Notes: generated by a model not told the origin, from the letters alone. Shown: positions 7,371 to 17,409, counted from the first letter of the stretch. The stretch: 64,000 nucleotides of DNA from an uncultured Propionimicrobium sp. (GCA_946221385.1 CAMIGX010000002.1:62001-126000); one strand, 5' to 3'. A program made the numbers and translations.

Positions 7371-8468
7371 CTATCCGTTTAACACGTTGCCATTTTGATC
7401 GACTAGCACGAGGTCGCCCCGATGGTAGATCGACATCGCGAAGCCATCTTGATAGGCCACGACGTGGGAGAGATAGCCTGATTTGTCGATTGGGAAACCG
7501 GCAGTCGCAAACTGCTCTAGCCGGGCATTGAACTTTTGCTTGTCGACTGAGTTTGTCGTCAAATAGCCGCTCGGGATGCCAGCAGGCATCTTGGACGCCA
7601 GAACTGGGTCCCAAGTGAATGGATCTTGCTCCGGGGCGATCTGCACTGCCGGCCAATCTAGATTCGCCCGGACTGCCAATTGCGCCCCACATTTAGCCCG
7701 CACGCACGAGCTCGCCGTCACCGCGTCACCGCCCGAGGCCAATTCGAGCACCGCCGCTTCGATGCCCATGTGCTCGCTGATCTCAAGACTCGCGGCTACC
7801 AGCCCGTCCCAGGTCGTCAGCTCTCGCGTCTGGCCATCTATGACGTAGCTGGGCCACGCTGACATCGCGTTCGTGTTATATCCAGTGTCGCAACCGCCGG
7901 CGAAGATCGGGGTGCCGTCATTCAAAAACAGCATGCGCGCAGCTCGGTACTGGTCCTTTTCACACGCAATGCTGTCAATGAATTCTTGGAAGCGGCTCAG
8001 GGCTTCTTCGGTCACGTCATGGTTTTGGTAGCCGGGACGTTGCAGACCGGAGGCTCCTGACTCGTCAGCGTCGAAGGGATGCTTGGTCAAGTAGTGCTGC
8101 CCGTCGCTTTCCAGCCAGTAAAGCTCGAGCCAATCGACGGTCTCCCAGCGGTCTTGCGATAGTGGCCCCGCGCGCCATTCCATCGCTGCGATCTGGCCGT
8201 TGGGCACTTCAGTCTTGAGTTGGGCCCACTGTTCGGTCAGCGAACCGGGCTTCTTTGAGGGGCCGAAGAAATAGATCGCCCACGCTGCGGCTGCGAGCAG
8301 CAAGACCAACACGATCGCGAGGACGAACACCAACGCCTTGTTGCGTTTTTTCGTAGGCTGGCCCTGCTGGGGAATCTGAGGCATTGGACGGTCCTGGCGT
8401 GGCGCGAAGCCGGGAGCTGGACCATGCCAACCTTGCTGTTGACCAGGATGGGGCGCATTTCCGCTCAT
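7371..8468 (-). CDS. Single-pass membrane protein with Pro/Gln-rich cytoplasmic tail, cassette copy 2
   Basis: 365 residues. It has a Pro/Gln/His-rich cytoplasmic tail (1-44), a membrane helix at about 45-67, then an extracellular domain homologous to the gene at 3051-4163. The conserved features are AAMEWRAGP, WLELYWLE, the cysteine pair in SIAC...GGCDTGYNTN, and a C-terminus of DQNGNV. The region just before the ATG (TTGGAGTTCG) is almost the same as in copy 1, which supports the start chosen for both. The domain is not one I recognise. Its constant pairing with the three forward genes suggests it works with them at the membrane. Confidence 0.75.
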   Translation of the reverse strand: MSGNAPHPGQQQGWHGPAPGFAPRQDRPMPQIPQQGQPTKKRNKALVFVLAIVLVLLLAAAAWAIYFFGPSKKPGSLTEQWAQLKTEVPNGQIAAMEWRAGPLSQDRWETVDWLELYWLESDGQHYLTKHPFDADESGASGLQRPGYQNHDVTEEALSRFQEFIDSIACEKDQYRAARMLFLNDGTPIFAGGCDTGYNTNAMSAWPSYVIDGQTRELTTWDGLVAASLEISEHMGIEAAVLELASGGDAVTASSCVRAKCGAQLAVRANLDWPAVQIAPEQDPFTWDPVLASKMPAGIPSGYLTTNSVDKQKFNARLEQFATAGFPIDKSGYLSHVVAYQDGFAMSIYHRGDLVLVDQNGNVLNG

Positions 8469-8540
8469 CTACGAACTCCAATGCTGTGGCGGGGGAAGCT
8501 ACTGGGCAACAGCGTAGACCTCGACGGGCACCTGATTGAT

Positions 8541-8569
8541 CGGCTATCAACTGAAACTTCTAATAGCCG
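8541..8569. promoter_or_regulatory. 7-bp inverted repeat CGGCTAT/ATAGCCG upstream of pgi
   Basis: Perfect 7-bp arms separated by 15 nt, about 20 bp upstream of the putative pgi -10 element and in the divergent region shared with the membrane gene. It could be an operator or a short hairpin. No factor is known. Confidence 0.25.
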
Positions 8570-8586
8570 TCAGCCCGCCGCTCGCC

Positions 8587-8592
8587 TAGGCT
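8587..8592 (+). promoter_or_regulatory. Leaderless -10 element (TAGGCT) of pgi
   Basis: TAGGCT lies exactly 7 nt before the ATG at 8600 and there is no clear Shine-Dalgarno sequence. This is the spacing expected when transcription starts at the start codon. Confidence 0.5.
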
Positions 8593-8599
8593 TGGACCT

Positions 8600-10273
<1,674 letters not shown>

Positions 10274-10297
10274 CACTAACCGGTTGCCTAGCCCTCG

Positions 10298-10303
10298 TAG
10301 GCT
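10298..10303 (+). promoter_or_regulatory. Leaderless -10 element (TAGGCT) of the SanA/YdcF gene
   Basis: TAGGCT is exactly 7 nt before the GTG at 10311, the same element and spacing as at pgi. It supports the GTG as the true start over an upstream in-frame TTG at 10284, which overlaps nothing recognisable. Confidence 0.5.
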
Positions 10304-10310
10304 GGTCAAC

Positions 10311-10964
10311 GTGTTTCGTCTGATCAAAGGCATGGTCAAGCTGACGGCGACCGTCGTCGGCCTCGGCTTGGTCGTGCTCGGCGTGCCCGCGCTGGTGTCT
10401 TGGGGCGGCTCGCTGGGGCGGATTCACACCCCAACCAGTGAAGTGCCACCGACGGACGTGACATTGGTGATGGGAGCTGCAGTTTGGGGTGGCCGTCCGT
10501 CGCCATATCTGCAGGCACGCCTCGACGTCGCCGTTGATTTGTATCACCAAGGCAAGACCAAGGTCATCATCGTCTCCGGGTCCACCAGCGACAATGAGCC
10601 GGCGACGATGCGTAAATATCTCATCGGCAAGGGCGTCAACGAGCTCGACATCGTCATGGACGAAGGCGGAGACGATTCCTATCGCTCCTGCGCCCGCGCC
10701 CGGCAAAAGTTTGACGTCGACAAGCTGGTCGTCGTCTCGCAGGACTATCACGTGCCGCGCACGGTAACGACCTGCCGGCTGGTCGGAATTGACGCGATCG
10801 GCGCGCCCGACACGACCCGCGATCACAATCAGCAGTGGAAGCGATATGTCGCCCGAGAGTTCGCAGCGAACGTGAAGATGCTGATCGACGTGATCACGCG
10901 CGCAGATCCAGGCATCGCCGAGCCGAGCAGCGCTGTGCGCGATGCACTAGCTCGGCCGCGCTAA
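10311..10964 (+). CDS. SanA/YdcF-like (DUF218) membrane-anchored protein
   Basis: About 217 residues from the GTG. The N-terminal membrane helix (VKLTATVVGLGLVVLGVPAL) is followed by a DUF218 domain: LVMGAAVWGGRPSPYLQARLD, the strand VIIVSGS, and the block SYRSCARARQKFDVDKLVVVSQDYHVPR, with conserved acidic and His residues. E. coli SanA and ElyC/YdcF relatives affect envelope barrier function and undecaprenyl carrier metabolism. The role here is inferred only from the family. It ends 4 bp before the convergent peptidase gene. Confidence 0.88.
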   Translation: MFRLIKGMVKLTATVVGLGLVVLGVPALVSWGGSLGRIHTPTSEVPPTDVTLVMGAAVWGGRPSPYLQARLDVAVDLYHQGKTKVIIVSGSTSDNEPATMRKYLIGKGVNELDIVMDEGGDDSYRSCARARQKFDVDKLVVVSQDYHVPRTVTTCRLVGIDAIGAPDTTRDHNQQWKRYVAREFAANVKMLIDVITRADPGIAEPSSAVRDALARPR

Positions 10965-10968
10965 GAAC

Positions 10969-11976
10969 TCAGTATTTGACGCTGACGTGCACGTGGTCGA
11001 AGTGGTTGGCCGTCACGGAGCCACGGTTTTCCATCATCTTCCAGCCGGGCGCCCAAGTGCCCCAAATCTGCTGCTCGTAGATGACGTAGTCGATACCTAG
11101 CGCGGCGGCGTTGGCCGTCAAGTAATTCGCGATTTCCCAACCGGCTGGACCAGAAATCATGAAGTCCAACGCACGACCGGCGCCGTGATCGTCAGCGGTG
11201 CCGCGCCAGCCACCGACCGAGCTGAAGCCACCGAACTTGCTGCAGACGTCATAGTAGACAGCCGCGGTCTGAGCGGTGACGCGCGGATCGGCTGGGCCAA
11301 GCCAGCAAGTACCTGCCGGCTGCGGGGCAGCTACTGGAGCTGCAGCCGGCGCGGCCTGGCCAGAGGCAGCTTGATTTAGCGCTGGCCGGGGCTGCTCAGC
11401 CGAGCGGGCGTTGGCCGCTAGCCGGGCCTGCTCGGCAGCTTTTGCTTCTTCAGCCTGACGAGCTTCCTCAGCCAAGCGAGCTTCTTCGGCTTTACGAGCT
11501 TCCTCAGCTAGTCGAGCCTCTTCAGCCTGTCGAGCTTGTTCAGCCAAGCGAGCTTCTTCGGCTGCACGGGCCTGCTCGGCCGCTTCGTCAGCAGCTTTAG
11601 CGTGCGCTGCCAGCGGCGCCGTCAACAACTCGTCTTGAGCGGCCGCTGAGTTCTGCTGGACGGCCGGCACAGCACGCTGCGGGCTCGCATTGGAGGCAGA
11701 CATTGCCCCCGGCACCACCAACAAGCAAGCCAAGGCAGCGCCCGCCGCGATCAGACTCGCGCTGCGCTGTCGGCGAAGGCCCTTGGCGGCTTTGGGCTTG
11801 TCGTCCAGCTCTAGCCGGAAGGCGTCGACGAGGGTCTCTTCGAGGGCATAACGCGGCGCGCTATAGCTTTGCGGTTCGGTCAGCGTTGAATCGATCAGAG
11901 CCCGACGCGGCGCTGCAGAAGTCAGTTCAGCGAATGCGTCTTCGAAGCCCTCAGGTAGTGCACGGCGAGCGGACAA
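10969..11976 (-). CDS. Exported coiled-coil protein with LAS-type (M15-like) peptidase domain
   Basis: 335 residues from a TTG with GAAGGGG upstream. The long cytoplasmic N-terminus (1-74) precedes a signal-anchor helix (SLIAAGAALACLLVVPGAM). A coiled coil of 12-residue AEEARLAEEARK-type repeats spans about 130-195, then an Ala/Pro linker, then a C-terminal domain with FGGFSSVGGWRG, DDHGAGRALDFM and a terminal HFDHVHVS. The H-x6-D and H-x-D-H-x-H pattern matches the zinc site of LAS peptidases, and the domain resembles the ARB_07466-like C-terminal domain of actinobacterial wall proteins. It probably acts on peptidoglycan, with the coiled coil as a spacer. The unusually long pre-anchor segment is notable. 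Confidence 0.8.
   Translation of the reverse strand: MSARRALPEGFEDAFAELTSAAPRRALIDSTLTEPQSYSAPRYALEETLVDAFRLELDDKPKAAKGLRRQRSASLIAAGAALACLLVVPGAMSASNASPQRAVPAVQQNSAAAQDELLTAPLAAHAKAADEAAEQARAAEEARLAEQARQAEEARLAEEARKAEEARLAEEARQAEEAKAAEQARLAANARSAEQPRPALNQAASGQAAPAAAPVAAPQPAGTCWLGPADPRVTAQTAAVYYDVCSKFGGFSSVGGWRGTADDHGAGRALDFMISGPAGWEIANYLTANAAALGIDYVIYEQQIWGTWAPGWKMMENRGSVTANHFDHVHVSVKY
11400..11590 (-). repeat. 36-nt tandem repeats coding for the Ala/Glu/Arg coiled coil
   Basis: Degenerate tandem units translate as EEARLAEEARKA-type 12-residue repeats inside the peptidase gene. Codon variation between units shows the array is not very recent. Boundaries are approximate. Confidence 0.7.
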
Positions 11977-12018
11977 GGAAACCCCTTCAAAGAAAACTGA
12001 GACAATTCTGAGAGAAGA

Positions 12019-12600
12019 TTAGAAATTATTCAAGCCGGCTTCTCGGGCAGCTGTCGCGTGATTTCGCAGCCGCATCCTAAAACTCGACATGTCGCCGCCT
12101 GCGAAGGCATCACCGATTGGCGCGTCCACGCAGACGTCAAAGCCCGCTTTGATCCAAGGTTTGATGCCGTAGGAATCCGTCATTCCCCGTGCGACTAGGG
12201 GAAATTCGCCCATCATGGTGCGCAGCGCCGCGGGATATCCATCACCCAGATGCCCCGCAGGTTCGACCAGTACGCCGTCCGCGCGCTCGGCAGCAGCCTT
12301 GATCTCAGTTGGGGTGAGCGCAGACAGAAAGGTCTTGATGCCGGCAGCGCGCAATTGCGTGGCGTCGACGAAGCCAGCCAGCACGAATTCCGGTTCGAGT
12401 TCGATAGCCGTGGCAACCCGATCGGGCTGATAGACGTCATGGACGCCGACGCGCAGCCGCGCACCGAAGAATTTGCGGATGTCGGCGGGCTCTAGATCGC
12501 CGTTGATCGGCAGGCTGACTTCGTTGAAACCTTCTTGGCTGAGCACTTCGAGTCCAGCGACGGCTCGCGCGATGGGAGTGTCAGGCAGCAAGACGATCAT
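12019..12600 (-). CDS. KDPG/KHG aldolase-like TIM-barrel protein lacking the usual lysine
   Basis: 193 residues from the ATG at 12600; an in-frame GTG at 12621 is possible. The order of motifs follows the Eda family: LLPDTPIARAVAGLEVLSQEGF, RVGVHDVYQPD, FVLAGFVD, LTPTEI, then GIKPWIKAGFDVCVDAPIG near the C-terminus. At the position of the Schiff-base Lys (KFFPA in E. coli Eda) the sequence reads LVEPA, so normal aldolase chemistry is doubtful. It is divergent from the helicase gene, with 53 bp between starts. Function unknown. It could be a phosphate-binding isomerase or a regulator. Confidence 0.55.
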   Translation of the reverse strand: MIVLLPDTPIARAVAGLEVLSQEGFNEVSLPINGDLEPADIRKFFGARLRVGVHDVYQPDRVATAIELEPEFVLAGFVDATQLRAAGIKTFLSALTPTEIKAAAERADGVLVEPAGHLGDGYPAALRTMMGEFPLVARGMTDSYGIKPWIKAGFDVCVDAPIGDAFAGGDMSSFRMRLRNHATAAREAGLNNF

Positions 12601-12653
12601 TGCCCCATCATGCCCCACCACTGCCAGCGCCGCGCTAATGGGATGATGGGACG

Positions 12654-15194
12654 GTGACCTTAGCGCCTCTCGATCAATTGCTCGACAAGCTCGGCCCAGA
12701 CCCAGTCGCAGACGAGATCTTGAGCGCCTTCGAGAGCTGGTCAGCCAGCCGCGACCGGCCGCTTTATCCGCATCAATATGAAGCAGCGGTCGCGATCTTG
12801 AGCGAGGCGAACGCTGTCGTCACGACCCCGACGGGCTCAGGCAAGTCGTTGATCGCGACGGCCGCGCAGCTGGCGACGATGGCCGCCGGTGGCCGCACCT
12901 ATTACACCGCGCCGATTAAGGCTCTGGTGAGCGAAAAATTCTTTGCCTGCTGCGATGACTTCGGTGCGAAGAATGTCGGCATGGTGACAGGTGATGCGTC
13001 AATTAATCCCGATGCGCCGATTATCTGCTGCACAGCTGAGATTTTGGCGAATATCGCATTACGTGAAGGCAGGACCGCTGAAGTGGATTGCGTCATCATG
13101 GACGAATTCCATTTCATTTCCGACCCCGATCGCGGCTGGGCTTGGCAGGTCGCGCTGAGCGAATTACCGCAGGCGCAATTCGTCATCATGTCGGCCACGC
13201 TCGGTGACGTCACGAAATTGGTCGATGACCTGACGCAAAATACTGACCGCGAAACGATCGTCATCGCTGACGCAGCCCGCCCGGTCCCGCTGCAATATTC
13301 CTGGTCGATGACGCCGCTTCCGGAGCTCTTGGACGAATTGATCAGCACCGGCCAGTCGCCGGTCTACCTGGTGCATCCCTCGCAAGGTGCGGCGACCGAG
13401 CAAGCCCAATCAATGGCCGCAGCCAAACTCGTCGACGCTGAGCGGAGGCGCGAAATCGTCGAGGCGATTGGAGATTTCCGGTTCGCCCCTGGCTTCGGCA
13501 AGACGCTGCGAGGCTTGCTGACCAATGGCATCGGCGTGCATCACGCTGGCTTGTTGCCGAAATATCGGCGGCTGGTCGAGACGCTCGCGCAGCGCGGGCT
13601 GCTGCGCGTCATTTGTGGCACCGACACGCTCGGCGTCGGCATCAACGTGCCGATTCGCACGGTGCTGTTTACCACCCTGGTTAAATTTGACGGCCGTCGC
13701 GAACGACTTTTGCGGTCGCGAGAATTTCATCAAATTGCTGGCCGCGCTGGACGGGCGGGATTCGATCCGATCGGCTACGTCATCGGCCAGGCACCGGAAT
13801 ATCAAATCGAAAATGAGCGGATCGCGCAGAAATTCGCTAATGACGAGAAGAAGCTGAAATCCGTCCGTAAAAAGAAGCCGCCGGAAGGCGCGGTCAATTA
13901 CACCGAGGCGAGTTTCGAAAAGCTCATCAATTCCACGCCAGAAACCTTGCATGCCCGTATGCAGATCACGCACTCGATGTTGCTGAACCTGCTCGACCGC
14001 GACCAAGACACTGCCGAGGCGGTCGTGCACATCGTCGAAGCGGCGACCGAGGTGCCCAGCGAACAGCGCAAGCTCTATCGGCGCGCGATCGCATTAGCGC
14101 GCTCGCTGTTGAACGCTGGGGTCGTCGTCCGACGTGACCGGCCCACACCAGGCGGACGCAAATATGATCTGGCTGACGATCTACAGCGCGATTTCGCGCT
14201 CAATCAGCCACTGTCGGCCTTCGCGATGGCCGTCATCGATGGCCTTGATCCCGAGACGCCGACGCATGCTCTGGACGTCGTCAGCATCATCGAAGCGACG
14301 TTAGAAGATCCGTTGTCGATCTTGATTCAGCAGGAGCACAAGGCACGCGGTGAAGCGATCGCTGAGATGAAAGCGGACGGGCTCGAGTACACCGAACGCA
14401 TGCAGCTCGCCGAAGAGATCAGCTGGCCGCGCCCCTTGGCCGATGAGTTGGACGATGCCCTGGCAGCGCTGCTGCCCCGTCATCCGTGGCTGGCTGAGCA
14501 TCCGTTACGGCCGAAGTCCATCGTCCGTGACATGTATGAACGGGCAATGACTTTCGGCGAATATGTCGCCTTCTACAAAGCCCAACGCAGCGAAGGCCTC
14601 TTGCTGCGCTATCTATCGGATGCCTGGCGGGCGCTACGGCAGACGGTACCCAGCGGCGCGCGGGATGAGTCTCTAGACGACCTGATCGCCTGGCTGGGTG
14701 AGATTGTGACGATGACCGACTCGTCGCTGGTCGACGAATGGGAAGAGTTGACCGACCCGAACCGGGAGCCGGCTGAGGTGCGCGCGCAGCGCGAGACGCA
14801 AGCCCGGCCGCTGACTGGCAACGTCCGAGCTTTCCGGGTCTTGGTGCGCAATGCGATGTTTCGACGCGTCCAGCTCGCTGCTGACGACGACGTCGACGGT
14901 CTGGCTGAACTCGGCCCGGAGGACCCGTGGACCATCGACGATTGGGACGACGCGCTGGGTGAATACTGGGACGAGCATGACGAAATCGACACCGGCCCAG
15001 ATGCCCGCTCGCCGGCTCTGTTCGTCGTAGACGATGCGCAGCCGAGGCTTTGGCGGGTGCGTCAGATCATCGCGGATCCTGAAGGCAATCATGACTGGCA
15101 GATCCACGCTGAGGTCGACTTGGACACGTCCGACGAGATCGGCAGCCCCGCGGTCAGCGTGACGTGGTTTGGCCGCGTGGATGGCGCGGCATGA
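12654..15194 (+). CDS. Superfamily II DEAD/DEAH-type RNA helicase with DUF3516
   Basis: 846 residues from a GTG. The helicase core (about 40-400) has Walker A TPTGSGKS, the DEFH box, SAT and the HQIAGRAGRAGFD motif VI, plus VHHAGLLPKYR typical of Ski2/HelY-like enzymes. The C-terminal half corresponds to DUF3516, found in actinobacterial helicases that look related to HelY, and is rich in acidic residues near the end. It probably unwinds structured RNA in ribosome maturation or RNA turnover, which is inferred from family relatives. The gene stands alone, followed 27 bp later by the cutinase gene with its own -10 element. Confidence 0.9.
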   Translation: MTLAPLDQLLDKLGPDPVADEILSAFESWSASRDRPLYPHQYEAAVAILSEANAVVTTPTGSGKSLIATAAQLATMAAGGRTYYTAPIKALVSEKFFACCDDFGAKNVGMVTGDASINPDAPIICCTAEILANIALREGRTAEVDCVIMDEFHFISDPDRGWAWQVALSELPQAQFVIMSATLGDVTKLVDDLTQNTDRETIVIADAARPVPLQYSWSMTPLPELLDELISTGQSPVYLVHPSQGAATEQAQSMAAAKLVDAERRREIVEAIGDFRFAPGFGKTLRGLLTNGIGVHHAGLLPKYRRLVETLAQRGLLRVICGTDTLGVGINVPIRTVLFTTLVKFDGRRERLLRSREFHQIAGRAGRAGFDPIGYVIGQAPEYQIENERIAQKFANDEKKLKSVRKKKPPEGAVNYTEASFEKLINSTPETLHARMQITHSMLLNLLDRDQDTAEAVVHIVEAATEVPSEQRKLYRRAIALARSLLNAGVVVRRDRPTPGGRKYDLADDLQRDFALNQPLSAFAMAVIDGLDPETPTHALDVVSIIEATLEDPLSILIQQEHKARGEAIAEMKADGLEYTERMQLAEEISWPRPLADELDDALAALLPRHPWLAEHPLRPKSIVRDMYERAMTFGEYVAFYKAQRSEGLLLRYLSDAWRALRQTVPSGARDESLDDLIAWLGEIVTMTDSSLVDEWEELTDPNREPAEVRAQRETQARPLTGNVRAFRVLVRNAMFRRVQLAADDDVDGLAELGPEDPWTIDDWDDALGEYWDEHDEIDTGPDARSPALFVVDDAQPRLWRVRQIIADPEGNHDWQIHAEVDLDTSDEIGSPAVSVTWFGRVDGAA

Positions 15195-15209
15195 GACTTC
15201 GCCGACAAT

Positions 15210-15215
15210 TAGAAT
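15210..15215 (+). promoter_or_regulatory. Leaderless -10 element (TAGAAT) of the cutinase gene
   Basis: TAGAAT lies 6 nt before the GTG at 15222, with no ribosome site between. It fits the leaderless pattern seen across the window. Confidence 0.5.
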
Positions 15216-15221
15216 TAGTTT

Positions 15222-16370
15222 GTGCGTTTGATCCGCTCGCCTTGGACGAATTCCCTAGTCGCTTTGGCGGCTGCTTTGTTGTGCGCTGCGACGCTACGGC
15301 TGGCTCCGCCTGCGCAGGCCGCCCCGGACGGATGGAAATCTGAGCCGATCGCCTCTAGCCAGAACGGCTCGCAAAAGTGCGCGCAGCTAGTCTTCATCGG
15401 CGCCCGCGGCTCAGGTGAAGCGCCGGGGATGAGCAGGACGATCAAGGCAGTCCGTGATCAAATCGCCGAGCAGCCCGGCGTACCGAAGAATGTCCGTCAG
15501 ATCTATATCGACTATCCGGCGCTATCGATCGATCCGAGCATTCTGGCCGACATTGAAACCTTACTCCTGGGCGATGACCTGACGAAGATCCCCTACTGGG
15601 ATTCGACCGAAAAGGGCGTCGCCGAGGTCAAGCGGGTGCTATTGGAAAATGTCGAGCGGTGTCCGAACGAAAAGATCGTGCTCGTCGGTTTCTCCCAAGG
15701 CGCCGAAGCCGTCAACCGGGGCTTGAGCCTGGCGGTCAAGGAGTCACCGAAAGTCGCCGAGAACCTGGTGGCTGCCTTGTTGATGGGCAATCCGGGGAAT
15801 TACTCGACCCAAAATGTGCAGATTCTCGAAGGAGAGCCCAATCAAGGTAGCGGCGGATTGTCGACGACGCTGTGGTACTTGCGCACTCGAGCACTCGACG
15901 ATCAAAGCAGCGGCTTTGAACGGGTGCAGGGCATCGTCAAAGGGATTTTCGATCTCTACGAGAACAAGGTGCCGGCCGAAGAGCTACGGCCAATCATGAC
16001 CGAGCACAGCTACAACATTCCCGACGAAATTTCGGCACGCGTCTATTCGGTGTGCAATGACGGCGACATGATCTGCAACGCGATCCCAGCGCTGACCCGG
16101 ATCTTGAGCGCGCAGACCAGCGTCAACACCGAGCTGGAGCGCAGCGAGCCGATTCATCTGTCCTATCCCGATCACGTCCAAGAAAGCGTCGCGGCGATCG
16201 GCAAGGCGATCAATCAACAGGCGACGGCTAAGCCGAGCGTCTCATCGGATAGTCGGCCCGCGGAAGCGCAGCGCGAGCACGGGTGGATTTGGTGGGCGGC
16301 CGGTGGCGTCGGGATCCTAGCCGCGCTCGGAATCTTCTTTGGACGCGGTCGCAGCAAGGCTAAGCAGTAG
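15222..16370 (+). CDS. Cutinase-family alpha/beta hydrolase, membrane-anchored
   Basis: 382 residues from a GTG. There is a signal peptide (SLVALAAALLCAATLRLAPPAQA), then a cutinase domain: CAQLVFIGARGSGEAPG with the oxyanion region, the nucleophile elbow GFSQG, and DGDMIC followed by HLSYPDHV that can supply Asp and His. It is an extracytoplasmic serine esterase; mycobacterial relatives act on lipids and polyesters. The C-terminus carries a further helix (WWAAGGVGILAALGIFFG) and a basic tail, so the enzyme is likely anchored to the membrane rather than released. The true substrate cannot be told. It lies 73 bp before the tRNA gene. Confidence 0.9.
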   Translation: MRLIRSPWTNSLVALAAALLCAATLRLAPPAQAAPDGWKSEPIASSQNGSQKCAQLVFIGARGSGEAPGMSRTIKAVRDQIAEQPGVPKNVRQIYIDYPALSIDPSILADIETLLLGDDLTKIPYWDSTEKGVAEVKRVLLENVERCPNEKIVLVGFSQGAEAVNRGLSLAVKESPKVAENLVAALLMGNPGNYSTQNVQILEGEPNQGSGGLSTTLWYLRTRALDDQSSGFERVQGIVKGIFDLYENKVPAEELRPIMTEHSYNIPDEISARVYSVCNDGDMICNAIPALTRILSAQTSVNTELERSEPIHLSYPDHVQESVAAIGKAINQQATAKPSVSSDSRPAEAQREHGWIWWAAGGVGILAALGIFFGRGRSKAKQ

Positions 16371-16375
16371 CGCGT

Positions 16376-16404
16376 TTCGACTAGCCGGACGAGCATGCTA
16401 GGCT
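16376..16404 (+). promoter_or_regulatory. Promoter of tRNA-Leu
   Basis: TTCGAC and TAGGCT are separated by 17 nt. Predicted transcription would start near 16411, giving about 33 nt of 5' leader before the tRNA. Confidence 0.45.
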
Positions 16405-16443
16405 GTCACAGCTGAGTCGATGATTGATTGTCGATGACGCAAT

Positions 16444-16526
16444 GCGCGAGTGGCGGAATGGCAGACGCGCTGGCTTCAGGTGCCAGTGCCCTTTGGGGCG
16501 TGGAGGTTCAACTCCTCTCTCGCGCA
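16444..16526 (+). tRNA. tRNA-Leu (anticodon CAG)
   Basis: 83 nt, class II, with acceptor stem GCGCGAG paired with CTCGCGC, anticodon stem CTGGC/GCCAG around the loop TTCAGGT (anticodon CAG), a variable arm, and a T loop GGTTCAACTCC. The discriminator base is A and the 3' CCA is not encoded (CAA follows). It reads the leucine codon CUG, a frequent one in the genes here. Confidence 0.97.
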
Positions 16527-16735
16527 CAAGAAAATGTGTCCCTGACTAGGGGAAATATCAAGCAGCACTGCATCTCATGATCAAATAGCACTCCACTAGC
16601 TAAGGGCACTCATGCGCAGTTTTCGATAGCAGTTTCCAGAGCTACGGCGCAGCCGGTGGGCTGTATTTCCGCAGCGAATCGTGCTCTGACTCGAAGCCAC
16701 GTGAAAATGGCGAAGAAAGTGTCGAAGCTCTCGTC

Positions 16736-16741
16736 TAGCGT
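16736..16741 (+). promoter_or_regulatory. Leaderless -10 element (TAGCGT) of the SIMPL gene
   Basis: TAGCGT lies 7 nt before the ATG at 16749. The 16527-16735 stretch upstream holds no gene I can support. Confidence 0.45.
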
Positions 16742-16748
16742 CTGAGCC

Positions 16749-17381
16749 ATGATCATCAATGTTTCGGGACGTGCAGAGCGCGATGTCGCGCCAGATCTGG
16801 GCGTCGTGCAGTTGACTATCGGATTCTCGGGCAATGACAAAGCTGTCGTCTTGGCGAAGGCTCACGAGAAAGCCAACTGGCTAGCTGAGCAGATCGAAGC
16901 TCTCCCTGCCGACGAGCTGGTGAAATACAGCTCGGACGGGGTCAGGAATTACAGCTACACCCGCCAAGAAAAGAAGGTCAAGCAAGTCATCCACGAAGCC
17001 AGCTGTTCATTCGCGGTGACCTTCAAAGACTTGGCCGCGCTGAGCCAACGGACGGCCGAATGGTGTCAAGCCGAGGGCATCAGCCATGATTGGACCGATT
17101 GGGGACTCACCGACCAGCGCAAGACCTCGATCTTGACCGAACTGCTCGGTGAAGCATTGGACGTCGCAAAACGAAAAGCCGTCACTATCGCCCGTCATCT
17201 AGGCGAATGCGATCCTCAGATCGTTGAGGTGCGGGAGAATCACGATGAGATGCCCAGATTCCGTCAAGCTATGCTGCTGGGCGCCGCTTCACAAGATGAG
17301 AGTTCGAATATCTTCGAGGCTCGTCCAGAAGAACGGCACCTATCGCACTCGATCGGGGTGACCTTCAAGACCGAGAGCTGA
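16749..17381 (+). CDS. SIMPL domain (DUF541) protein
   Basis: 210 residues, about the family length. The N-terminal strand INVSGRAERDVAPDLGVVQLTIGF is the typical opening of SIMPL/DUF541 proteins, and the middle (ALDVAKRKAVTIARHLG) is the conserved helix that precedes the final strands. There is no signal peptide, so this copy is cytoplasmic, unlike many members, which are exported. Family members form barrel-shaped oligomers, and some are linked to stress or kinase signalling. It is a single gene, convergent with the SDR at 17410. No specific role can be assigned. Confidence 0.85.
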   Translation: MIINVSGRAERDVAPDLGVVQLTIGFSGNDKAVVLAKAHEKANWLAEQIEALPADELVKYSSDGVRNYSYTRQEKKVKQVIHEASCSFAVTFKDLAALSQRTAEWCQAEGISHDWTDWGLTDQRKTSILTELLGEALDVAKRKAVTIARHLGECDPQIVEVRENHDEMPRFRQAMLLGAASQDESSNIFEARPEERHLSHSIGVTFKTES

Positions 17382-17409
17382 GAAGGGCTGCCTTTTGGGG
17401 ACGATTGAC

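Noticed and set aside
16444..16526. tRNA-Leu as an integration site for a mobile element
   Set aside because: No integrase, no repeat of the tRNA 3' end and no foreign gene block were seen next to it.
16596..16865. Minus-strand frames between tRNA-Leu and the SIMPL gene
   Set aside because: They overlap the SIMPL coding start and lack ribosome sites; no family resemblance.
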